A stretch of 56,730 nt of DNA from Casp-actino8 sp964513215 (lineage in GTDB: Bacteria > Actinomycetota > Acidimicrobiia > Acidimicrobiales > Ilumatobacteraceae), in the NCBI GenBank assembly GCA_964513215.1, contig CAZELU010000008.1:1-56730 (forward strand). Reading direction: 5' to 3'. Below, piece after piece: positions 32,899 to 40,495 of the stretch. A program made the translations under genes and the position numbers. The notes under the pieces are model-generated. The model saw nothing but the letters and a program-made list of their open reading frames with translations, was not told the origin of the DNA and did not search any database. The stretch's first letter is position 1. Each line of letters opens with the position of its first letter.

Positions 32899-33521
32899 CA
32901 GAAACTCCCTTCCGCCGAGCGATCGATGCCCTGCGTGAGAATGAGGTCTTCGTGCAGTTCCATCCACACGTCGTGGAACGAACCGCACATGACACCCGTG
33001 AACATGTTCTGCTGACCCTCTTGAACGAGTCGACAGGTCGCGTCGAGTCGTGGTGCGTACGGAGTGAGGCGACCGAGGACGGTCGACATCGCCGACACCA
33101 CTGGTTGTGCTTCGGCGTTGAGGTCGACCAGACGGCCGATGACCTTCTTGTCGTACGCGGCATCGGAATGATCGTTCGGTGCGCCGTCGCGCAACTGCCA
33201 GTCACCGCACAACGTCTTGAACGCGGTGTTGAGTTCGAGGAAACCGTGATAGTGGCTCTGCAGTCCGCCCAGGTCGACACCACCGAGGTCGGCGGCCAGG
33301 AGTTCGGGATGGGCAGCCTTGCCCTGTGGCGTGAGTTGCCACAACGCGCGCGCCTCGCGGAACATCGCCAACTCGGCCGCCGCCATCTGACCCAGATGCG
33401 ACTCGATCTCGGCGCCGTCGAGAGCCGTCATGTCGACGAGAGTCTCGACCTTGGCGAACCCTTTGATCCGCAGGGCGTGATGCGTGAGGAATCGAGGATC
33501 GGAGGCGCGTGAACTCGACAT
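32898..33521 (-). CDS. Unknown protein with a possible winged-helix N-terminal domain, upstream of dapA
   Basis: A 207-residue soluble protein. Residues about 10-70 (HHALRIKGFAKVETLVDMTAL, then a segment ending LWQLTPQGKAAH) read like a MarR-type winged helix with its beta-wing. The remainder is helical and ends with LHEDLILTQGIDRSAEGSF. I do not recognise a catalytic motif. ATG 33521 is preferred over ATG 33545; a TACGAT box lies 8 bases upstream. It occupies the place held by thyX in many actinobacterial dapA clusters. Its TGATG overlap with dapA suggests a role tied to that operon, perhaps regulatory. Confidence 0.65.
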   Translation of the reverse strand: MSSSRASDPRFLTHHALRIKGFAKVETLVDMTALDGAEIESHLGQMAAAELAMFREARALWQLTPQGKAAHPELLAADLGGVDLGGLQSHYHGFLELNTAFKTLCGDWQLRDGAPNDHSDAAYDKKVIGRLVDLNAEAQPVVSAMSTVLGRLTPYAPRLDATCRLVQEGQQNMFTGVMCGSFHDVWMELHEDLILTQGIDRSAEGSF

Positions 33522-33529
33522 GAACGCCG

Positions 33530-33535
33530 ATCGTA
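33530..33535 (-). promoter_or_regulatory. -10 candidate (TACGAT) for the winged-helix gene, dapA and rnj
   Basis: TACGAT on the reverse strand lies 8 bases before ATG 33521 in the 71-base divergent region shared with ddl. It would make a nearly leaderless transcript of the dapA operon. Confidence 0.4.
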
Positions 33536-33580
33536 GTGCGCCCACTCCGCGAGTTCCCGACCCGCTTCGGCGCCCTCCGG

Positions 33581-33586
33581 TAGGGT
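33581..33586 (+). promoter_or_regulatory. ddl: -10 box of a leaderless promoter (TAGGGT) for ddl
   Basis: TAGGGT ends 6 bases before GTG 33593. No ribosome-binding site is visible, so ddl mRNA is predicted to start at its initiation codon. Confidence 0.58.
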
Positions 33587-33592
33587 CTCGCC

Positions 33593-34654
33593 GTGGCCCC
33601 GATCAATGTGGTCGTCCTCTTCGGTGGCCGTTCGGCCGAACACGATGTGAGTTGTGTGACGGCGGCCCACGTTCTGCGCGCGATCGATCGCACCCGCTAT
33701 TCGGTCACCGCCGTCGGGATCGATCGTGACGGTCAGTGGCAATTGGCCGAGGCGGCGATGCGCGAACTCGAGGCCGGCCACGTACCCGATCGACTGGCCG
33801 CCGACGGACTCCCGGTGTCGTCGGCTCCGGTTCTGCAAGCCGCCGCCGCCAGCGGTCGCGCCGTGATCCTGCCCCTCTTGCACGGCCCGCTCGGTGAAGA
33901 CGGAACCGTGCAAGGACTCTGCGAGCTCCTCGATCTTCCGTACGTGGGTTCGGGAGTCCTGGCCTCGGCGGTGGCCATGGACAAGGTGATGGCCAAGGAC
34001 GTGCTCGCCCGCCACGGGGTTCCGCAACCGCGCTACGTCGGACTGCACGTGGACGAAGTGTCGCCGTCGCGTCTCGACGCCATCGCGCGCGATCTCGGTT
34101 ATCCGATGTTCGTCAAGCCCGCCAACATGGGCTCGTCGATCGGTGTGAGCAAAGCCCGCGATCGCGACGAACTGTCGACCGCGATCGCCTTCGCCTCGTC
34201 GTACGACGAGATGTTGATCGTGGAGGAAGGTGTGCCCGGTCGCGAGATCGAAGTCGCGGTGCTCGGCAACCGCTCACCGCGGGCCAGCGTTCCGGGTGAG
34301 ATCGTTCCCGGGAACGAGTTCTACGACTACGACGACAAGTACGTCACCGACGGAGCCCAGTTGCTGGTTCCGGCGCCGCTCGACGCCGGCGCAGCGGCGG
34401 AGGTGCAGCAATTGGCCCTCGACATCTTCCGCATTCTGCGCTGTGACGGCCTGGCCCGGGTCGACTTCTTCTACGACGAGGGCGGTCGCGGATTCCTGTG
34501 CAACGAGGTCAACACGATGCCCGGCTTCACGCCGATCTCGATGTACCCGAAACTGTGGCAGGCCTCGGGAGTGTCGTACGCCGAACTCATCGACCAGTTG
34601 ATCGACTTGGCTTTCGAACGTCACTCTCGACGCCGACGCAACACGGCCCGCTGA
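33593..34654 (+). CDS. ddl: D-alanine-D-alanine ligase
   Basis: A 353-residue ATP-grasp ligase. VLFGGRSAEHDVSCVTA at residues 8-24 is the N-terminal signature. HGPLGEDGTVQG near 98-109, FVKPANMGSSIGVSKA near 175-190 and FLCNEVNTMPGFTP near 300-313 are the ATP- and substrate-binding motifs. The product D-Ala-D-Ala goes to peptidoglycan precursors in the cytoplasm. It is divergent from the dapA operon (also cell-wall precursor supply) and converges on a TetR gene 6 bases downstream. Confidence 0.95.
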   Translation: MAPINVVVLFGGRSAEHDVSCVTAAHVLRAIDRTRYSVTAVGIDRDGQWQLAEAAMRELEAGHVPDRLAADGLPVSSAPVLQAAAASGRAVILPLLHGPLGEDGTVQGLCELLDLPYVGSGVLASAVAMDKVMAKDVLARHGVPQPRYVGLHVDEVSPSRLDAIARDLGYPMFVKPANMGSSIGVSKARDRDELSTAIAFASSYDEMLIVEEGVPGREIEVAVLGNRSPRASVPGEIVPGNEFYDYDDKYVTDGAQLLVPAPLDAGAAAEVQQLALDIFRILRCDGLARVDFFYDEGGRGFLCNEVNTMPGFTPISMYPKLWQASGVSYAELIDQLIDLAFERHSRRRRNTAR

Positions 34655-34660
34655 CGAGAA

Positions 34661-35257
34661 TCACGTCGCGAGGGCGGAGCGCAAGAACGCCACCAACTCG
34701 TCGCGCAGACGACGCAGACCCGCGATGTCGGCGTTCCAACCGACCACACGCAAGGCCTCGGGTTCGGTCGCGATTCCGGTGACGGTGGCGTAGGCCAGCG
34801 CGATCACGAGCGACGGATCACCGCGGCGCAAGCGACCCGCACTCATCTCCACCTCCATCCACCTCACCGCCCGATCGACGAGCGGTCGCAACGTGTCGGT
34901 GAACCGTTCGGACGCATCGGCGGGAAGACGGCTGATCTCACGAACGAGACCGAGTAATGCCGGCCGGCGCACGGCCGGACGGAACACGGCCTTGACGACG
35001 GCCTCCAAGCGGTCGAGCGGATCGTCGGGTGCGGTGCGAATGGCCGCTTCCACGACAACGGCCAGGTCGGCCGCCGTACGGGCCAGAACCTGCTGAACGA
35101 GGTCGTCCTTGGACGGGAACCAATAGAGGACCGTCTGCTTGGCCACCCCCACCTCGGCGGCGATCTGATCGAGGCTCACGGCCTCGAAACCCCAGCGTCC
35201 GAACAGGTCGGTGGCCCGCTCGAGGATCAGGTCTCGGGTTCCGGTCCGGCGGGCCAC
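34661..35257 (-). CDS. TetR family transcriptional regulator of the adjacent four-gene operon
   Basis: A 198-residue TetR-type protein. Residues 8-55 contain the DNA-binding helices (VSLDQIAAEVGVAKQTVLYWFPSKDDL), followed by a helical ligand domain. GTG 35257 has no ribosome-binding site but lies 6 bases after TAGACA, a leaderless -10 candidate. It is divergent from the reductase/HAD operon, and a perfect 20-base palindrome lies between them, so it probably represses that operon and itself. Its ligand might be a fatty acyl compound, by analogy with TetR regulators of lipid genes. Confidence 0.88.
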   Translation of the reverse strand: MARRTGTRDLILERATDLFGRWGFEAVSLDQIAAEVGVAKQTVLYWFPSKDDLVQQVLARTAADLAVVVEAAIRTAPDDPLDRLEAVVKAVFRPAVRRPALLGLVREISRLPADASERFTDTLRPLVDRAVRWMEVEMSAGRLRRGDPSLVIALAYATVTGIATEPEALRVVGWNADIAGLRRLRDELVAFLRSALAT

Positions 35258-35263
35258 GCCGGG

Positions 35264-35269
35264 TGTCTA
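35264..35269 (-). promoter_or_regulatory. -10 candidate (TAGACA) of the TetR gene, overlapping an operator half-site
   Basis: TAGACA on the reverse strand lies 6 bases before GTG 35257. It is part of TGGTAGA (35266-35272), the same sequence as one arm of the palindrome at 35287-35306, so the regulator may also contact its own promoter. Confidence 0.4.
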
Positions 35270-35286
35270 CCAGAAAAACGGGCTCT

Positions 35287-35306
35287 TCTCTACCATTTGG
35301 TAGAGA
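35287..35306. promoter_or_regulatory. Probable TetR operator: perfect palindrome TCTCTACCA-TT-TGGTAGAGA
   Basis: Nine-base arms with a 2-base centre, all matching, sit in the 68-base gap between the divergent TetR gene and the reductase/HAD gene. The -10 box of the operon begins 8 bases downstream, so binding would block transcription. Length and symmetry are those of a TetR dimer site. Confidence 0.7.
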
Positions 35307-35313
35307 GCGGTGC

Positions 35314-35319
35314 TAGAAC
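35314..35319 (+). promoter_or_regulatory. -10 box (TAGAAC, preceded by TGC) of a leaderless promoter
   Basis: TGC-TAGAAC resembles an extended -10 and ends exactly 6 bases before GTG 35326. No ribosome-binding site precedes that GTG, supporting leaderless transcription of the operon. Confidence 0.5.
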
Positions 35320-35325
35320 CGTGTC

Positions 35326-37695
35326 GTGATCTCCTCCGCCTTGGCCGGCCGTCGCATCGGCGTCACCGGTGCAACCGGTTTCGTGGGTACGGCCCTCGTC
35401 GAACGATTGCTCCGCGCGGTTCCCGATTGCTCGCTCGTGTTGCTCGTTCGCGACGGGAAACGAACCTCGGCTGCCGAACGCGTGCGACGCGAGATCATCA
35501 AGAACAACGCGTTCGATCGACTGCGCTCCGAATGGGGCGATCAGTTCGATGCACGAATCGCGTCGCGCGTCAGCGTCGTGAGCGGTGACGTGGGCACCGA
35601 CGGACTCGGACTCTCCCCCGACGATCGCCGGGCCTTCGCGTCGTGCGACGTCATCATCCACTCGGCGGCCAGCGTCGCGTTCGACTCACCGCTCGACAGC
35701 GCGGTCGAGATCAACCTGCTCGGCCCCATGCGCATCGCTCAGGTACTCAACGAAGAAGGGCCGGGCCCGTCGGGTCGTCTCGCCCATCTCGTGGCCGTCT
35801 CCACCTGTTACGTGGCCGGCAACCGTCGCGGCAACGCACCCGAAGAACTCGTGAGCGCCGGACCTTTCGACATCGGATTGTCGTGGCGTGCCGAAGTGGC
35901 GGCCGCGCGTCGTCTGCGCGGTGACACCGAAGCGGCCAGCCGCACACCCGAACGACTGTCCGAATTCCGAGCCGACGCGCGTCGCGAACTCGGCGCCGCC
36001 GGCGCCCCGGCCCTCGCCGAGAAGACCGAACAATGTCGTGAGCGGTGGGTGAAGGATCAACTCGTTGCCGCCGGCCGTTCTCGCGCCGCGAGTGTGGGGT
36101 GGCCCGATGCCTACGCGTTCACCAAGGCCTTGGGCGAACAAGCGTTGCACGAGACCAAAGGTGCGGTGCCCGTGAGCATCGTGCGACCGTCGATCATCGA
36201 GTCGGCCTTGGCCGAACCGTTCCCGGGCTGGATCCGCGGCTTCCGTATGGCCGAGCCGGTGATCATTTCGTACGCGCGTGGTCTCCTGAAGGAATTCCCC
36301 GGTGTCCCCGAGGGAACCATCGACGTCATCCCGGTCGACATCGTGGTTGCGGCAATCATTGCCGTGGCCGCGCTCGGCCCCGAATCGGCGCCGCCGATCA
36401 CACAGGTCGCGTCAGGTTCCACCAATCCGCTGAAGTACCGCACCTTGGTCGACAACGTGCGCGACTGGTTCACCGAGCATCCGATCTACGACTCGCACGG
36501 CCAGCCGATCGTGGTCCCCGACTGGAACTTCCCCGGACGCGGTCGGGTGCAGACGCAGTTGTCGCGTGCCAAGACCGTCGTCACCCGCGCCGAACGCACT
36601 CTGCAGTCGCTGCCCTTGCGTGGCGTGCAGGCCTCGTGGTCGGCTCGTCTGGAAGAACGCCGTGGTGACATCGAACGCGCGCTCGAGTACGTCGAGCTCT
36701 ACGGCCTCTACACCGAATGCGAAGCGATTTATCAAGTCGACAACTTGATGCGCATCCACGAGGGTTTCGATGCCACTGATCGTGCCGCGTTCAATCTCGA
36801 TCCCCGATCGGTCGACTGGCCGCTCTACATCTCGACGATTCACCTGCCTTCGGTGGTGCAACACGCGCGCGTGAAGACCGCCCCCGGCAAGACCACGGTC
36901 GATCGACGTGATCGCCTGCGCAAACAGGTGCTCGACCCGTCACGGCAGGTGGCCGCATTCGATCTCGAAAACACCTTGATCGCCTCGAACGTGGTGGAGG
37001 CCTACTCGTGGCTCGCCACCCGCCGACTCAACACTCCCGAACGAATTCGTTACGTCGCACGCACCTTGCGTGAGGCACCCGGACTTCTCGCGATGGATCG
37101 CAAGGACCGCGCCGACTTCCTGCGCTACTTCTACCGTCGTTACGAAGACGCACCGGTCGAGCAGATCGAAGCCGACGCCGCTGAACTGCTGTCGCAGTTG
37201 ATCATGACCAAGTCGTTCCCAGCCGGGCTGCGACGTGTTCGCGAGCACCGCGCGCTCGGCCACCGCACAGTGCTCATCACCGGTGCCCTGAGTTTCGCAG
37301 TAGAAGGTTTGCGTCCGCTCTTCGACGAGATCGTCGCGGCCGACATGACCAAGCGGCCCGACGGGACGTACTCGGGCGAGTTGGCAGTGGTGCCACCCAC
37401 GGGCGAGACCCGCGCGCAGATCCTGGCCGACTACTGCCGTGCCGAAGGTTTCCGCCTCGAGGAGTGCGTCGCGTACGCCGACTCCACCAGCGATCTGCCG
37501 CTCCTCGAAGCGGTGGGATTCCCAGTGGCCGTCAATCCCGAGACTCGCCTCGCGGCCATCGCGCGCAAACGCGGTTGGCTCGTCGAGAACTGGGAGAAGG
37601 CCGAAGGTGCTCCGCGCCGATTGCTACCCATCGGTCCGCTGGTGTCCGAATCCGAGCAGAAGCGTTTTTCGGTGCGTTCGCGGAGGAACTTCTGA
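35326..37695 (+). CDS. Fusion of an extended-SDR acyl-CoA reductase and a HAD-IB-type phosphatase-like domain
   Basis: A 789-residue two-part protein. Residues 1-380 form an extended SDR of the fatty-acyl-CoA/carboxylic-acid reductase type: TGATGFVG (14-21), IIHSAASVAFD (110-120), STCYVAG (159-165) and Tyr263/Lys267 (YAFTK). Residues about 540-760 form a HAD domain: motif I FDLENT (545-550), motif II near Thr652 (LITGA) and motif IV ADSTSDLPLL (718-727). Motif I has Glu548 where most HAD phosphatases have Asp, and the motif III lysine is not evident. It would reduce an acyl-CoA to aldehyde or alcohol and perhaps act on a phosphoryl group. It overlaps the next gene as TGATG. Confidence 0.82.
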   Translation: MISSALAGRRIGVTGATGFVGTALVERLLRAVPDCSLVLLVRDGKRTSAAERVRREIIKNNAFDRLRSEWGDQFDARIASRVSVVSGDVGTDGLGLSPDDRRAFASCDVIIHSAASVAFDSPLDSAVEINLLGPMRIAQVLNEEGPGPSGRLAHLVAVSTCYVAGNRRGNAPEELVSAGPFDIGLSWRAEVAAARRLRGDTEAASRTPERLSEFRADARRELGAAGAPALAEKTEQCRERWVKDQLVAAGRSRAASVGWPDAYAFTKALGEQALHETKGAVPVSIVRPSIIESALAEPFPGWIRGFRMAEPVIISYARGLLKEFPGVPEGTIDVIPVDIVVAAIIAVAALGPESAPPITQVASGSTNPLKYRTLVDNVRDWFTEHPIYDSHGQPIVVPDWNFPGRGRVQTQLSRAKTVVTRAERTLQSLPLRGVQASWSARLEERRGDIERALEYVELYGLYTECEAIYQVDNLMRIHEGFDATDRAAFNLDPRSVDWPLYISTIHLPSVVQHARVKTAPGKTTVDRRDRLRKQVLDPSRQVAAFDLENTLIASNVVEAYSWLATRRLNTPERIRYVARTLREAPGLLAMDRKDRADFLRYFYRRYEDAPVEQIEADAAELLSQLIMTKSFPAGLRRVREHRALGHRTVLITGALSFAVEGLRPLFDEIVAADMTKRPDGTYSGELAVVPPTGETRAQILADYCRAEGFRLEECVAYADSTSDLPLLEAVGFPVAVNPETRLAAIARKRGWLVENWEKAEGAPRRLLPIGPLVSESEQKRFSVRSRRNF

Positions 37696-38906
37696 TGCGC
37701 GCACTCAAGATCTCGCGCAAGCCCGCGAAGTTCGCGGTGGCTCGTCTGGTGAGTCCGATCAGTGCGGCCGGTGCCGCCAAGTACGGACCACTCGATCTCG
37801 TGAACGAGAGCGCACCCGCTCTCCCCTCCGGATCGGGCTGGCATCGCATCACACCACGACTCACCGGAATCTGCGGCTCCGACCTGTCGCTCGTCGAAGG
37901 GCACGCGTCCACCTATTTCGACGACTGGGTGTCGTTCCCGTTCGTGCCCGGCCACGAAGTGGTGGCCGATTGCGACGACGGCCGACGCGTGGTGCTCGAA
38001 CCGGTACTCGGTCATGCCGCGCGCGGACTGGCGCTTCCGTTCGACGGAGCGGCTCCTGGCGACGGCGACGACTACGCGCATCTCGTGGGTGGGTGTCTCG
38101 AACCCGGCATTCAGACCGGCTTCTGTTCGTCGACGGGGGGTGGTTGGTCGACCGAACTCGTCGCCCACGAGAGCCAGTTGCACGCGATCCCCGACGACAT
38201 GAGCGACGAGTGCGCCGTGTTGGTCGAACCGGCCGCCGGTGGAATCCACGCCGCCCTCGCCACGTGGCCGGCCGTGCAGGCCGCACTGAATCGCGGTGAG
38301 ACGCCCGTGGTCGCCGTACTCGGCGCCGGAACCATGGGATTGTGCGCGGTGGCCGGTCTGCGTGCGTTCCTACCCGGTGTGCGCATCGTGGTCGGTGCTC
38401 GTTACCCGCACCAGCAAGCCCTGGCTCGCGCCCTGGGCGCCGACGTGGCCGTGCCGAGTGACGAGTTGTCGCGCGCCGTTCGCCGCGAAGTCGGTTGCCA
38501 CGTGGTGGGCGATCACTTGTCGGGAGGGTCGCACGCGACCATCGACGCCGTTGGCGACTCGTCGTCGATCGCGGCCAGCATCAAGTTCACGCGTCCGCGT
38601 GGACGCGTGGTTCTGCTCGGTATGCCGGCCGAAGTCACCGTCGATCTCACCGGACTGTGGCACCGCGAGACGCAGCTCGTGGGCGCCTACACCTACGGGA
38701 CCGAAAATCTTCCCGACGGATCGCGCCGCCACACGTTCGATCTCGCGATCGAACTCGCGCGAACCGCCCAGTTGGATCGACTCTTGTCGGCCACGTATCA
38801 CCTCGATGATTACGAACAGGCCATCGCACATGCCGCCGCCGCTGGACGGCGCGGCGCCGTGAAGATCGCCTTCGACCTTCGTCCCCCACACCAGGAGACC
38901 CGCTGA
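37695..38906 (+). CDS. Medium-chain (MDR) zinc-type dehydrogenase lacking structural-zinc cysteines
   Basis: A 403-residue alcohol/polyol-dehydrogenase-like protein. Catalytic-zinc ligands are visible: Cys60 (GICGSD) and His87/Glu88 (PGHE). The NAD(P) motif GAGTMG is at 210-215. The usual structural-zinc lobe (four closely spaced cysteines after the GHE segment) is replaced by an Ala/Gly/Asp-rich stretch, followed by GGCLEPGIQTGFCSSTGGGWS. It would interconvert an alcohol and a ketone or aldehyde. The start overlaps the upstream stop by one base and its own stop overlaps the next start by one base. Confidence 0.85.
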   Translation: MRALKISRKPAKFAVARLVSPISAAGAAKYGPLDLVNESAPALPSGSGWHRITPRLTGICGSDLSLVEGHASTYFDDWVSFPFVPGHEVVADCDDGRRVVLEPVLGHAARGLALPFDGAAPGDGDDYAHLVGGCLEPGIQTGFCSSTGGGWSTELVAHESQLHAIPDDMSDECAVLVEPAAGGIHAALATWPAVQAALNRGETPVVAVLGAGTMGLCAVAGLRAFLPGVRIVVGARYPHQQALARALGADVAVPSDELSRAVRREVGCHVVGDHLSGGSHATIDAVGDSSSIAASIKFTRPRGRVVLLGMPAEVTVDLTGLWHRETQLVGAYTYGTENLPDGSRRHTFDLAIELARTAQLDRLLSATYHLDDYEQAIAHAAAAGRRGAVKIAFDLRPPHQETR

Positions 38907-40495
38907 TGCCCCGTCCCGGATTCGTTCTCGACGTCGACCGCTCCACTCCGCCGATCCTCTTCTGGCGTGGCGAGAACTTCTCACTCGAGAAGTTGCCGGC
39001 CGGTCGCAGTCGCGTGATCTACCCACCCGAGCCGCTGCCGGCCATCGACGACGTCGACGGCGCGATTCGCCACGCGTTGCTCAATCCGATCGACCAGGAT
39101 CCGCTGCCGTCACTGCTGTTCCCCGGTATGCGCCTGACGATCGCTTTCGACGACGTGAGCCTTCCTCTGCCCAAGATGCAGCGACCCGACATCCGCCAGC
39201 GCGTGATCGAGGCCGTACTCGATCTGGCCGCCGAGGCCGGAGTGGACGACGTCCACATCATCGCGGCTCTCGCGCTGCACCGTCGCATGACCGAGGCCGA
39301 GTTGCGCCACGCCGTGGGCGATCGCGTGTACGACGCATTCGCTCCGCGCGGCTACCTCTATCAACACGATGCCGAAGATCCCGAGAAATTGTCGTTCCTC
39401 GGCACCACACCGCACGGCGAGGAAGTGGAGATCAACAAGCGGGCCGCCGAAAGCGACCTGTTGGTGTACGTGAACATCAACCTGGTCGCCATGGACGGAG
39501 GCTGGAAGAGCACGGCCACCGGACTCGCGTCGTATCGCTCGCTACGCCACCACCACAATCCCGACACCATGACGCATTCGCGGAGTTTCATGGACCAGCA
39601 CCGCAGCGAATTGCACAAGAGCAACTGGCGCATGGGCAAGGTCCTGCTCGACAGCGGCGTCAAGGTGTTCCAAGTCGAGACCACGCTCAACACCGACACG
39701 TTCCCCAAGCCGTTCGAGTTTCTCTCGAAGCGCGAGTGGGAATGGGGTCCGCGTGATCGCATGACCTTCCTCGCCACCACCAAGGCGCTCAATCGCACAC
39801 CGCACCGCCTGGCTCGCGACATCTTCCATTCGATCGAAGCTCCGCATCAGATGACCAGCGTTCAGGCCGGTGAAGTGGAGGCCGTGCACCGCATCACCAC
39901 CGAGCACGTGTACAAGCAACAACTCGTCGAGGTGAAGGGCCAGACCGACATTCTCACCATGGGGATCCCGTACATCAGCCCGTACAACGTGCACTCGATC
40001 CTCAACCCGATCCTGGTGCAAGTCATGGCGATGGGTTACTACTTCAACATGTACCGCGGCATGCCGCTGGTGCGCGAGGGCGGCGTCATCATCATGACCC
40101 ACCCCTGCCGACCCGAGTTCAACCCGGTTCACCATCCGAGTTACATCGACTTCTTCGAACAGGTGCTGGCCGACACCACCGATCCACACGTGATGTCGAA
40201 GAAGTGGGAGAAGCAGTACGCCGAGGACGAGTGGTATCGCCACCTCTACCGCACCGGTTACGCGTACCACGGCGTGCACCCGTTCTACATGTGGTACTGG
40301 GGTACGCACGGAATGCAGCACTGCAGTCGGGTCATCGTGGTGGGCGGCGATCCGAAGACCGTGCGTCGTCTCGGCTTCGTGCCGGCCAGCACCATGGACG
40401 ACGCCCTCGAGATCGCCAGCGACGTGGTCGGTCGCACACCGACCATCACCCACTTGCACACACCACCGCTCATGGTCGCGGACGTGAGCCTCTGA
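38906..40495 (+). CDS. LarA-like (DUF2088, nickel-dependent lactate racemase family) protein
   Basis: A 529-residue protein whose N-terminal half resembles LarA. It has FDDVSLPLPK (81-90; LarA has DDxTRPTP), ALALHRRMTEAEL (121-133; LarA GTHRxMTxxE), GEEVEINKRAAESDLLVYV and DGGWKSTATG (197-206), keeping the lysine that anchors the nickel-pincer cofactor, and RHHHNP (214-219). The histidine that LarA has before the FxGG segment is missing (INLVAMDGG). The C-terminal half is longer and unfamiliar. It may use a pincer cofactor for hydride transfer on a hydroxyacid, or it may have lost that chemistry. No larB, larC or larE is in the window. Confidence 0.72.
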   Translation: MPRPGFVLDVDRSTPPILFWRGENFSLEKLPAGRSRVIYPPEPLPAIDDVDGAIRHALLNPIDQDPLPSLLFPGMRLTIAFDDVSLPLPKMQRPDIRQRVIEAVLDLAAEAGVDDVHIIAALALHRRMTEAELRHAVGDRVYDAFAPRGYLYQHDAEDPEKLSFLGTTPHGEEVEINKRAAESDLLVYVNINLVAMDGGWKSTATGLASYRSLRHHHNPDTMTHSRSFMDQHRSELHKSNWRMGKVLLDSGVKVFQVETTLNTDTFPKPFEFLSKREWEWGPRDRMTFLATTKALNRTPHRLARDIFHSIEAPHQMTSVQAGEVEAVHRITTEHVYKQQLVEVKGQTDILTMGIPYISPYNVHSILNPILVQVMAMGYYFNMYRGMPLVREGGVIIMTHPCRPEFNPVHHPSYIDFFEQVLADTTDPHVMSKKWEKQYAEDEWYRHLYRTGYAYHGVHPFYMWYWGTHGMQHCSRVIVVGGDPKTVRRLGFVPASTMDDALEIASDVVGRTPTITHLHTPPLMVADVSL

